Origin: Edolisoma coerulescens
Lineage: Eukaryota; Chordata; Aves; Passeriformes; Campephagidae
Direction: 5' to 3'
DNA length: 64,000 nucleotides
NCBI GenBank assembly: GCA_013397115.1
Contig: VWZW01002673.1
Location: 496,001-560,000, forward strand
The notes below the pieces were generated by a model that worked only from the letters and a program-made list of their open reading frames with translations, ran no database searches and was not told where the DNA came from. Below, in pieces: positions 1 to 12,400 of this stretch. Positions within the stretch are counted from its first letter, which is position 1; each line of letters starts with the position of its first letter. The position numbers and the translations under genes are program-made.

Positions 1-378
1 GGAGGAGGATAACAGCTTTGCCTGATGGCTCCTGTTGTAACCTAGAATGTCTTTAGTCCTATTTACCATGAAAAAGAAGCTCTCACTTCACTGTTTTTTG
101 AGAGAATTTCCTGTGTTCTGGTAGATGAACTGAAAAGCAAAGTATTTTTTAAGATTGTAAAGAAAGTGTTTTCAATTTTCTGACTGAAATTGTCAGACTA
201 TTAAATATAATAGATTATTCATCACCCAACTGCATACTGAAGCAACATTTTTGAGTAATCAGCAGCCTTGGAGTGGAAACTAGAAGGCAGAGAGACATTT
301 ATTGTCTTGTCTTCATGGATGTTTAAAAACACTATGGTGTAACTTTTAGTTCTTTTATTTTATGGCCTTTTTTTCAAG
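1..378 (+). other. intron upstream of the first visible exon
   Basis: This is non-coding sequence ending in a T-rich acceptor for the first exon. No exon, repeat or promoter signal was recognised. Because the first exon starts inside a codon, this must be intron rather than the gene's 5' end. Confidence 0.85.
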
Positions 379-458
379 TGAAGATAAACAGACCAAGAGA
401 GAGGATGATGCCCTGGCCAAATGGGTTGCAGATCCTGAAAATACAGCATGGATGGAAA
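379..458 (+). CDS. ARHGEF10: ARHGEF10 exon 1 of window (acidic N-terminal region)
   Basis: The acceptor is a T-rich tract ending TTCAAG, and the donor is GTAAGT. The first base closes an upstream codon, then 26 codons follow (local residues 1-26). They include DDALAKWVADPENTAWME, which matches the human N-terminal segment before the IYDDV motifs. The last base opens Asn27, so the exon ends in phase 1. The region is hydrophilic and has no recognised fold. Confidence 0.93.
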
Positions 459-3400
459 GTAAGTATCAGTGAGCATGGTCAGTTTTAAGTTGTGATCAGC
501 AGTATGTGTGTATCTATGGGCACAAACAGATTTTATAGGAGTGTCCATGTTCACTTTTACAGTGTGTTTTCAGATAGGTTCCAGAACCAAGCTGTGCCAG
601 TTAGAACATTCAACAATGTAATAAAATTGTATTTTAGAATAAAGGTAACATTCACTTTTCCACCTTTTGGAGTCTGTGGAATATTTGTAACTGTTTTTTG
701 GAAGTCACTTGGCTCCATCAACGCATATGCAGTGGAAATAAGCTCCAGTTCAGAGCCTGTTCTGCGACTGTATTTGAAATTGCTCTTCTTGTGCAATAGC
801 TGGCAAACAAGTACTTGGAGGAGGTAGAAGGGAAGAAAGTGCCACTTTGTCTTGTTGTGTGCTGTTGATTCTTGGCTGGCAGCCGCATTTTAGACCAGAA
901 CAGAGACTGTGTGGTTTGAGGACAGGTTATCCTGCCTGTTCTTAGCTGCTCCCATGGGGCTGGAGGGTCATCTTACGTATTATTTTAAGTGACTGAAGAA
1001 TTTGCATTGTCGTTCTGCCTCTTAATGTACTGTGATGATCATTAGGTTGTTTAGTTTTGGTTCTTTTTTAAAACTCTATTGCAGCTTTCCTACAGCCATT
1101 TAGTAAGGCAATGAGCAGCCTTTCACAGGCACAGAACATACCATACTTCTGTAGAAAGGAGGGAGAAATACTGGCTGTTGAAGTGGATTTTTGTTGTCAG
1201 GCTACCAAAGGTCATCATAAGCAATGCAGATAAAACTCTGAAATTTCACAAATACCATATACTGCTTTGTGCATTATTGCATTATTTGAAAGGTTAGATG
1301 TGCAAGCAAAATGCTAGTGGACGGTGAGTCATATCTCCATTGTATTCATGCATGCCAATATAACCAAAATTGTTCAGAATAGAATAGAATATTTCAGTTG
1401 GAGAGGACCTACAGCATTTCAACTGCCTGACCATTTCAGGGCTGACCAAAAGCTAAAGGCGTGTTAAGGGCTTTGTCCAGATGCCCCTAAACACCCGGTC
1501 CCATTCAAATTTTAGGAAGTTTCTCATTTGGTTTTTTTTCTGTCTTGGTTTTAGACCCAGATGAGGTAATTTACGATGATGTGCCAAGAGAAGATTCAGA
1601 CTCTGAACCAGGTTTGAGGTCTTTGTAATGTTGAAAACAATGTAAAATGGAATTATGTGCATGTATATTGAACAGATACATTCATTAAGTACCCAAAATA
1701 TATGTAAATGGAATTGCGTCAATAATTGGTAGGTCTTAGAAAATTCAGAATTAAACTAACACTTAAGAGACTTTATCTCAGGAGGTCTCCTATACTGCTC
1801 TTCTCAGAAGCTGAATTCAGCTTTGTTTTATAGATACTGTTCCAAATGCTTGAGTATTCTGCATATTAGAGAATTACCGTGTTGGGTGTTGTAGCTGTAG
1901 TGCCCTGAACAAGGCAAGGTAGTTAGGAAAAGGGTGTGTTAAATAGTTAATGATGTATGATAATGTGTCATTGTCATGGTTTTAGAGAGAAGCTTTTTCC
2001 TTGAAAGTCCCCTTCAATATATAAAGGCTTGGTAGATGGAAGAGATGGTCCAGAGTGGCTGTTTACCATCCTGATTGTGGCTCTACAGAAATGTTTTATT
2101 TCACCTTTGAAGTAGTCCACTCCTCATGGTTGTGACCGTGTTTGGAGGGGGCAGAATCGATTTCAAAGTATTTGCTGGAGTCAAGATTTTACCTTTACTG
2201 GGAATGACGGCGTTAAGGCTCAAGAAGCTTATTTCATTGAGTTCTTGCTCAGATATGTTTTGCAGTTTTTGGGTATAGTGAAGTCTGCTTGAAGATGAGT
2301 TGCTACTGATTGATTTTGTGTTCAAGTGGATTGGCTTATTGGGAACTCAGCATCTTACTTGTCATGGTTCTCAGAGGGTGTAGGTGTTTGAAACTGAAAT
2401 TGTTAATGAATCAAGAAAACCCTTAAGCTTTCTTGTGTGAAAACCACATTAATCTTTAAAGCTGTAACACTTTCATTTCTTGTCCTTAGTAGTGTTCAGG
2501 CAAGGTGTTTTACAAACTATTACTGAATTTTTTTCATTTATTAATGTAAAGTACAGTGTTACGTTCATGACTTGAATACTTATATTACTGGAAGTTCCCT
2601 CAGTGGACTGTGCTGCTCTGAGCAGGAACATCTTTGTGCTGTTGCTGGTCAGTCAGGAAACATGTACACCAGGCCCAGGTGGCTGAGCTGGGTGGGATAT
2701 GGGATACGGAGCACAGCTCTGCTGAGCATATTGTTCAGAATCTAGCTTAACCCATAAGACAGACATTGAAAGGTTCTGTGGAGATAGGTAGTAAGGGAAG
2801 TTCCATCTTCGTACATTCATGATCTTGGTGTTTATTATTTGTATATTTTGTCAGGGAGACACAACTATTCCAAGAAAAGTTTCAGTCAGACAATCTACAT
2901 TAGGACATGGACAAGATAAGTTCACCCAGTCATGGGTTAAATCCTGCCCCAATACTGACAGCGCAGGAGTTAGACTTGCATAAGTCTTGATTTATTTTGA
3001 CTTACAATGATGGTTCTTTTAAATTATTCATTATGCTAGATTACCACTAAGATCTCTTCTTCAGTAGCAGTATTTTAAGGACAGTCTTGATATGCATGGG
3101 GATTCAAAAATTTTTTTTAAAATCTGAATCTTCCAAATTAGACTAGAATCAGCTGTGTTAATTATAAAGAATTTAATTAATGTTAATATTAAAAACCAGG
3201 GTTTAGATGGATATGTAAAACATGTCAGCTTTTCTTTTGAGTACATATTTTTTCTCTGTTTAAATGAAACTTCAATTTTAAAATAAAAGCACAGCTTCTG
3301 TTTCCTGAATTTAATAGGAGACAGTTGTAAGTGCTGCATCCTAACCTCTGATAATAGTGATTCCTGGCAGAATTGTCCACACTTTTCTACTTGTAATGAC

Positions 3401-6400
3401 AAATGATGCTGCACGTAGAGTGCATTCCTGCTTCCTGATAAGCAATGGGCTCTAAATTTTCCATTTTGTTTTCAGTCAGTTTTACGTTCTTGACATCTGT
3501 GCTAATGGAAGGACCTGTATCTTTAACTGGAGGTACTTTGGTCAGTCTCTGCAATACAGATTTGAAAAGGTTATATCTTGAAAAGTTCAAGACTTGAAAT
3601 ATTTCAGGTTTTTGGAGTAAATTATGAGCAAGGTGACTGTCAGATTTGGGAGAGTTCCAGTGACTGGTGGTGATGAGTCATAAAATACCATTGTGTAACA
3701 CGTTTCTTGCTGCTTTGGTCTGACCTGTTCTGCTTGAAGTAGTGACATTTTCGTTTGATTCTTGCAACGTTTTAGCATTTATCATTTGAGCTGGTGTCCC
3801 TAGGGACAAATGGCAAGCTTACTAATGGAAGGATGATGCTTCTCAGTGCAGATGAATTTCATAGCTACAGTTCAAACTTCCTCTGAAGTTCTAAAACATA
3901 TTGTGGGATTTGGACAACCCAACAGTGTCATTGGAGTAGCACATGTTTTTAAAAAGATCATGGTGTGTACCCATAACACTGTCCTTTCTTAGTGCTCTGT
4001 TTCAACAAACACAACCCACTTTGGCTATTTGAATATTGTATTTAATTCAGAATTTTTAATGTGCATACACAAGTCTGTACAATTCTTTATAGCATATCCT
4101 GAACAAGTTTTTTGGTGTTCAAACAAACACAAATTTCAGTGTAGGTTTATTTATTTTGGTTTAATTTTTTCAGAGGAAATGATTTATGATGATGTTGAAA
4201 ATGGTGATGATGGTGGAAACAGCTCACTGGAATATGGGTGGAGTTCAAGTGAGTTTGAAAGCTATGAAGAACAGAGTGATTCTGAGTGTAAAAATGGAAT
4301 TCCCAGCTCCTTTTTGCGAGGCAACCACAAGAGACATGTATGTATCCTACAGTGCTGCTCAGTCATTGAGGTTATCCTGGTTTCCAACACTTGCCTTTCT
4401 CACCTGTGTTTCTTTTTTTCCTCAATTCAGTTTCAAATGCCAACAGCATCTTTTTTAAGGAGATGTGAATCAGTGTGGAAGTGACAGTGCACAACAAAAT
4501 GTAACAGGGAAAAGAAGAAGTGAAAATATTAAACAGAAGCTTCTTACAAAAAAGAAAAAACTCAGATTGGATAAAAATGAAATTAAAATGAGATTATTTT
4601 TGCTTGTGGGAGGTTCCTCATCTTCTCTTCTTTTGCAGTTGCTGGATTAGTGTAAGTGGTAAATAAGTGTGGAAAATAATGTGAAGAATAAATAAAGACA
4701 AGCCTGACAAGAATTGAAGGTTTGGGATCTTTAGGTGCTCAGAAGTCACAAAACTCTTCACCAGTGTTCCCTAGGTTTTTGTCTTACATCTGCATCATTT
4801 TAGTTGTTTGAAAGTGACTGAGCTTAAAAAACTTCTGAAAGTAAACGATTTTTATAATCAAAGAGAATTCTACCTGTTAGGAGAGAAGAGAGGTGGCATG
4901 ATTAAAATGATCCATCTGTGACATTTGTCAGGTCTGGTACCGTTGACTCCATCTGTTCTGCAGGAGACACAGGCACCTGTCCTCACTGCGTCTCTCCCAT
5001 TGCACAGGGAGAGAAGCCCCGGGCTCTTGCCTTCTTGTTGCCTTGGCTCCTCTCTCTCTGCCCTTGTGTACCCTCTTTGTGAGAGGCTCCCCAGTGTGTG
5101 CTGACTAGGGACAGACCCCCAGGAGCCACTTGGCAGCTGTATGTTGTGAGCTGCCTCGGCACCCCGTGGCTGGAATGTGCAGAGGTTGCAGACAGGGTGT
5201 TATTGTGGGACCCTTATTTTCATTTTGCAGGTTTCTTATCTTGATGAGAATAAAAGCCTTGCTGTCTGTGTTTCCCTCCAGTACACATTATCTGCTCTCC
5301 CCCCACCTCCATCCTTGCTGACCGTCCCTTGGAAATCAGGGAGTGAGCAATTAACTGCAAGACTTGAGCCCACCCAAATCTGTACTTTTATCTCTGTTTT
5401 TGTCTTGGTTTTGTTCTGACTAGAATGATCTTAAGCTGTTGCAGCTGTTTGTTTGGGCTTTTTTTTTTTACAAGACTGAAGAAACTGAGTTTGATTATTT
5501 TTTTATTTTAAATACCTTGGAAGAGACTAGGAAATTACTTTGCATTTGAGTGTGTAAGCCTTAACATGGCTGCTGGCTTATCCTTTTTTTTTTTTTAATC
5601 TTTTCTTATTATCCCTAGCTTTAGCTTTGGCTGAATCTATTTATATATGTGCGCAAAGCAAGGCTTAAAGCCATTTTTTGGGAACTCTCACACTTTGATC
5701 TGTCATGGAAAACTGTTGGCAGTGGTTGAATGTGATTGTACCAGGATCAGGCACAGAGTGTCTGAGCAAGAGACTGAGGAGTGATGAGAGGAGAGGGGTG
5801 TACCCTTTGGTACTGCCCTGCATATGGCTTTTCCAGGCCTGTGACAAGAGGTCTTGGGGATTGCCTTGTGAGGATGGGCATGAGGAGGTGAGGAACACTT
5901 AAGCTGGTGGATGGAAAAGTCAGAGAGGCTCCTGCACCTGGATGGGTTCCTGGGAGATGGAAAAATTGGGAAATTAGGAGAATGAGGAAAGACAAACTTA
6001 AGGACTGCTGAAAAAGTCCCCGCAACAAACAACCAAGAAAACAACGAAAAAAACCAACTCAAAAAACCAACCCCAGCCCTCCCTGCACTGGCACTTCAAC
6101 ACGGGCAGACACTACTCTTCTTTATATACGTTTTCTCTGTATCCATTCCTTGCACTAACTCTCACTTCTCTTCAGGTCTTGTGATGGATATTACAGCATA
6201 TTCCCCACACATCGCCTTCTGTAGCCTTTCAGAGCCTGTGAGGGACTTGCCCTACTTATAATTTTAGTGTTAGTTGAAAAGTGTGGTGAGGTTGGAGGTG
6301 GGATTTTTAATTTTAAGTGCTGGTATGAATTCCCTCAAAGTCACTTTTTCATTATGATTCTTATTATTCTATTTATTTACTAATTTATTTTAAGAAGGGA

Positions 6401-9400
6401 AGGTTTTTTTGCTGTTAAATATTTCTAGTCTGTGAACCAGATGCTATTCTTCATTATACTGCTGTGATGCCAGAATCATCATGTTAGAGGTAATTGCATC
6501 CTGACCCAGCCTAGTGGAGCTACGTGCTGGGCCTGTCGCTTTGTTTTCAACTCAGTGGGCCTTCTCTTTCCTGAGGCTTTGATGTCTTGCCAAATAACTC
6601 TGTTGATATCAAGCTGAGGGGTTTTCCACTGGGCTTCTATTATAGGGCACATCAAATGTTTTCCTTTTTTTTTCTTTTCTGGTTGCATTTTAACCTCTTT
6701 TATCTATCTTTGTCAAAATGTTTAACAAATGGTAATTAGTATTCCAGAGCATTCCTTTCTCTGTGATAGTTTCCTTACCTTGCAAATGAATATATTCGTG
6801 TACGAGATGGTTACACCCAAGTTCATACAATGAGGCTATGATGCATGTGGAAATTACAAGACCATGAGTCCTGTTAGTGTCTCCTTACCTGACTCACTGC
6901 CCTGTCAATTTCCATATTTTCAGGTGCCAGCAATCTCTGCAGGTTCTTCAGTCTCTGAGTTTTCTTCTGATTCACTGTTTTGAAGGATAGTCTGAAATAC
7001 AGACTAGGGTTTGTGCTCCAATGAATAATGCTTATGGTGAAAGCTGATGTATTTTTTCGATGTGGTTTTTAAGAGATAGGCACAATATAATTAAGATATA
7101 TATAACAATATAGTTACCTTAGTCTAAGTGGCTTTGCCCCTGTCTTTACAGAAAAGCACCTGGCCGAGTTCAGCAGTGCCCAGGAGCGAATGGTCCCTTC
7201 ATCAGACTGGAGCTTCCCTCAGTGATAGTTTTCCCTTAGTGATAGTTTTCCCTCAGTTGTGTTTGTATCAGTACATAGACGGGGCAACGTGCATGATTTA
7301 TGTGAGTGCTTTAGCATGAAGTTTTCACTACAGCTTTTTGAAAAGATTGTATCTTTTTATACACTGTAGCTTTCTCATGACCTAACGCGTTTAAAGGAGC
7401 ATTATGAAAAAAAGGTGAAAGATTTGATGTCAAACACTGTGGGAGCAGTAGAGTTTCAGCAACTAAAGCAAAAACATGAACTGAAGGTAGTGTAGTTGAT
7501 TTTTGTAACTAGCTACATTTAAATAATTGCTTTTCCAACACAGACAATGTTGTCTTTTAATAATAGCTTGAAAAAGTAGACAATGAGTTGTATGAAATGA
7601 ATTCTGAATGTGCTGAATTTTTATTACGCAGTCTTAAAGACTATAATATTGCTATAGTCTTAAAAATACTTGGTCAAGGACCTTTTCTCATGCCTACTTT
7701 TAATGTTAACAGTCTCAGAAAATGAGATAGGGCATTGTCTTTCCCTGCTGACTGGTGCCCTTGTCCCAGAGCATGAGCCAGGTGTACAACCCTAGTGCCT
7801 CTCTGAGACCTTGGTTCCATGGGTCTAGCCTGGCCCTGGCTCTCCGGCCGCACAGGATCAAATTGGGAATCTCCCGGCTCTCCATTCTGAATGGAGCCAG
7901 TGAAAAGACTGGGTTTTTGCTAAAAGCTTCAATCTCAAACCCAGAAATTGCCTGATTGCAGCAAGACAGCTTTGTTTGTGTTCTGACAGTAGTGGGGATT
8001 TTTTGTGGTGACATTTTGGGAAAGAGGAAGTACAAAGCAGGGTTTTTTAATAAACATTTTCCAGCAAAACAGTACTTCTGTGGTGTTGTTGGTTTTTTTT
8101 TGTTCCATGAAATTTCATTTGGCTGTAGTAGTGTACTGTAGGATTATGGAATTCTTAATTAAATCAATGCATTTCTTCAATAAATGAAGTTATGAGTTGT
8201 AACTTTTTCCTTCATAACACTGTTTGTTTAAGAATACAGTTAATATATAGCTGAGTCTAGGGGATTATCTTTAGGTCAGAAATACTTTGGAAGAGTTATT
8301 GGGACACTGAAAGATGGACAAGACCTCTGGCCATTAATTACCTGTGAGTAGTAGATATTTGTTGCATAAGATAACATTTGAGACTATTTAAAATTTTTAT
8401 GTTTGATGCAGAAGGGTTCTTAACCATTTCTGCCCTTTTACACTTGTATACAATATTGCCATGAATTAAGTCCTTGTCTCCAGTTTTTATTTTATTTTGA
8501 AATACAGGGGCTCGGCTCTGAGTTTTCATGGTTCTCTCTACTTTTTATATATTCATTTGACTTTGGACTATATAGCCTAAAGTGTGCAGGCTCAAATGTT
8601 TTCCTGTTGTTCACTGAACATGTAGACTGTATTTTTTGTCTTACAGATGCAAAAGCTTATGAGGGCTGCTAGAGAAGGTACCAAAGATGGACTTGAAAAG
8701 ACAAAAGCAGCTGTGAAGAAGGGTCGTTCCTTCATTCGGACAAAATCTTTCATTTCTCAAGGTATATGCTATGTACAGTGTTTCTCTTTGTTACATTCTC
8801 TAGTAGTTACTGAGAAAGAAGATGAGTGGTGTAGCAAATTTTTGTACTTGGACCTGAGAGCTAGATGCAAGAAATCAGATATATATCAAAAATGTATGGT
8901 ATAATATTCAGTTCAGATGACAGTATGGTCATTGCTTCTTGAGCAGTTTTTTTATGTTTGGGGCAAGGAAAAAAAGCCTGAGGACCACAGAGAAGGGTCA
9001 ACTTAAAAACAACGACAAAAAAATCTCACCAAACTGTTTGATCTAGGTGTTGGTAGATGGGAGTATGCAAATGATGTTAAGTTACTGTCATGGTGTAACC
9101 CCAGCCAGCGGCCAAGCCCCACACAGCCACTCGCTCACTCCCCCCCCACCAGCACTGGGGAGAGTTAGGAGGGTAAGAGTGAGAACTTGTGGTTTGAGAT
9201 AAAGACAGTTTAATAGTGAACATAAAAGCCACAGCAAGCAAAGAAAGACAAGGAAGTAGTTCACTGCATCCCAAGGGCTGGCAGATGCTTATCTATCTCC
9301 AGGAGAGCCATCACACGCAGCAGTTACTTGGGACACAAAAACCATTACTGGAAACGTCCCCTCCCCTTTCTCCTTCCTCCCACTTTATATACTGAGCATG

Positions 9401-12400
9401 GTGTCATATGGTCTGGAATATCCCTCTGGTCAGTCTGGATCACCTGTCCTGGCTGTGTCTCCTCCCAACCTCCCACACATCCCCAGCCTCCTCACCAGTG
9501 TGGCAGTACAAAAAGCAGAAAAGGCCTTGGCTCTGTGTAAGCCCTGCTCAGCAATAACAAAAACATCTTTGTATTATCAACCCTGTGTTCAGCACGAATC
9601 TAAAACATAGCTCCATACTAGCCTCTGTGAAGAAAATTAATTCTACCCCAGCCAAAATCAGCACAGTTCCTAAGTCTATCCAGGTCTCTCCATCAAATAA
9701 CCCTTGAATGTCAGGAGAATGTGCTGTTAAGACATGGTTTTCAGTGGAGGAGTAGTTGACTATTTAAAAAAGTTCATCGTTGGCAAGGAGTAATGCTTTC
9801 CATGCTGAAGAGTGGAAGTAGGGGAAAAGACTGTTTTGCTTAATCAGTGTGATGATTTTTGATGAAAGCTGAATTTGGATTGGGAAAACAGAAAGTGATG
9901 TAAAATCAAAAAGCCACAGAAGTATTTGTGTGCTTTCTGTAGTTGAGAGCAAGTGACAGTCCTTTGTCGTGAGCCTTGGTAGCAGCTGTCCTCAGGTAAT
10001 TTTTTCAAGAGACAGGTGGTAGTAAATTAAACTAGTTTCTTTTTCAGGATAAGTCTGAGAGATAGTATATGTTTCTGCTGAAGTTTCTGCCCAACTAATT
10101 AAATGGTAGTAACTTCAGAAATTATAAAACTACAATTTTAGGAAGCTAAAACCACAAGGCTGGAACAAGATACTTTTATTGAGAGAGGTAACATAAAGTT
10201 GCATCTTATCTGTATGGGCCAGGACACATCTTACATCTCTGTCATGACCTCTGACTGATTCTCAATTTACTTAATTCATAGATTGAAATAGAAAGCTACT
10301 TACACAAAATGAAGTGATCAAAAAATGTATCCTCAACTTCTTGCAGTTGAACAGATGAAAATGATCTGCAGGGCAGTGTTAAGTTACAGTGGACCTGGCA
10401 TTCCTTCTTACATCTCTAGCGGTTAGGTTGCAGACACAGTGTATCTGTGGATGGCTGAATCCCGTAACCACTTTCCAAATCAGCGAGGAGCTAGTGACAA
10501 ATTTGATAACTAACTCATGAGTTTCTCCCAGCCATCAGATATGCTTCCCTTATTTCTCTTTTTGTTCTAAGACAGTTTCTCATGCTGTTCTTTATGTCTC
10601 CTTTCCTCGTGTCTGCTTGTTTGTGGCTGTGTGCTGCCACCTATCAGTGCACTTCGGTGGTGCTTTTTCAGTAAATATACACAGAGCAATGCAGAATCCC
10701 TCACTCCTTGCTGATGAAAGCAAACATTTTGGTGAATTTGGCTACTTTAGTTCAGTTGTGGAAGGGTGTGTGGAATTTTTTTGGCTGGATCGTATTAAAA
10801 GTGTGTTCAGTTTCTTCCCAGGGATCATTTATTTTAAAACTGCTGGCCCTGGAGCTGCAGTGCTTTAGCCTGAGCTGTCATGTCCTGCCCTCTGGACAGC
10901 CCCATTCTCCTGGCTGAGAGAAGGGAGTAGAGGTCAAACAAAAGAGGCTTAGGCTGTCTCCAGCTGTGGGATATTAGGATGCCTTTGGAAGATGTTCTGT
11001 ATTAGAGCGCCTATTGGTGGTGGTATTTATGTGATTTCACAGATGATACAGAAGTGCCAGGAGATTTCTTTTGTTTGGTAAGTGAAAATTTATAATTGCT
11101 GTGCTTGGATGATACGGTCTTTTCTTTTTTGGTTTTGTTTTGCTTTTTTCTTCTTTCAGTCTACATGTTGAAGCTGACATTTTGGTTGTTTACTTGTAGA
11201 TCATAGATCATCATGTCTGGAAGAAGAAGAGCTGAATTTATTTATTGATGTGGACTGTATGCATACCGAAGCAGTTATGACTCCTATGCCTGAAGGATTA
11301 TCACAGCAGCAGGTAGTAAGCTTTGGGAAATATGGCCTTCTGCCTCTTTTTTTCTCCCCTTCTGCTCTACACCAATGGCTCTTAAGTGCCTTTGGTCTTC
11401 AAATATATTGGCATTTTACTTAAGTGGACATCAAATTCAGAACTGAATAAGTAGTTTTTTGAAAATTGTGTGTGCGTATAGTTGCATCAGTCCTGAGTTC
11501 ACCCAGAGATGCAAAATGCTGGTATGCGTTATAAAATTATCTATAAGAACTACACTGTTTCACTACCTGAACACTTAAACTAAATGTGATGATTTTGAGT
11601 TAAAAAAAGAAGAGTTAAAGCATTTTTATTGAATCAGAAGACATTGCTCCAGGTGCTCTGGGATTTCCATTTTAAATGTAGAGAATGTCCTGTATGTTCT
11701 TTGACTCTAAAGGTTTTTCTTGGTTAAAAAAAATTCATCCCCAGTAAAATCAAGTCTGCAGAAGAATACATTTTGCTGTTCTCCACCTCAAACTGTATGG
11801 TCACTGTGGAAATCCCTTCAAAAATACTGAAATCATCATCAGTTAAGAAATTTTGGCTGAAAATAAATCCCGTGGGTTCATGTTACTGTATTGTTATGAC
11901 AACTAATAACTGTATGAGAGTTTTTAGCATCTTGTGGTGTCAAGTCGTGAGTTAGTTGGTCAGTACCTTCAGAAAATGAGCAAAAAAACAAACTAAAGGG
12001 CAGTTGAGGAGAGGGCTGTATATTTTCCGGGGTTTTTTTTGTTTTGTTTTACCTTTTACTTGGGTGAGGTTTACTTTTCTCTTGTGTTTAACCCAGTGAA
12101 GTGTTAATTTTGTAACAATGCAACTACCAAACTGTGTTCCATTACTGTAAGATTTTTTTATAATATGAGATTTCAGCATCAGTCTGGATGGTCTTTCCTT
12201 CTTTCCAAATAGGAATTTGAGTTTCACTGGGGTATTTTTGTATAAATAAGTTTACCCTCTTTTGCAAAAAAACCCCAGAGTGCTTGTTTGGAACAAACAA
12301 GTAATAGTTGTGTAAGTCATGACATATATTGCTCATCTGCTCAGGAGGAGCTGTCCAAGTGGGCAGGAATGGAGTTAGGCAAGCCAAAGCTCAGCTGGAG

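Noticed and set aside
1972..2060. TGTCATGG-like start (TGTCATGGTTTTAG) resembling the LTR at 9086
   Set aside because: Similarity stops after about a dozen bases; no matching LTR body, end or target duplication.
4029..4484. 151-codon open frame over exon 3 taken as one uninterrupted coding unit
   Set aside because: Only 4174-4337 matches ARHGEF10; the extensions on both sides are intron that happens to be open, and both splice sites of exon 3 are good.
9077..9610. Three open frames (65-70 codons) on both strands
   Set aside because: All lie within the ERVL-like LTR, which is non-coding.
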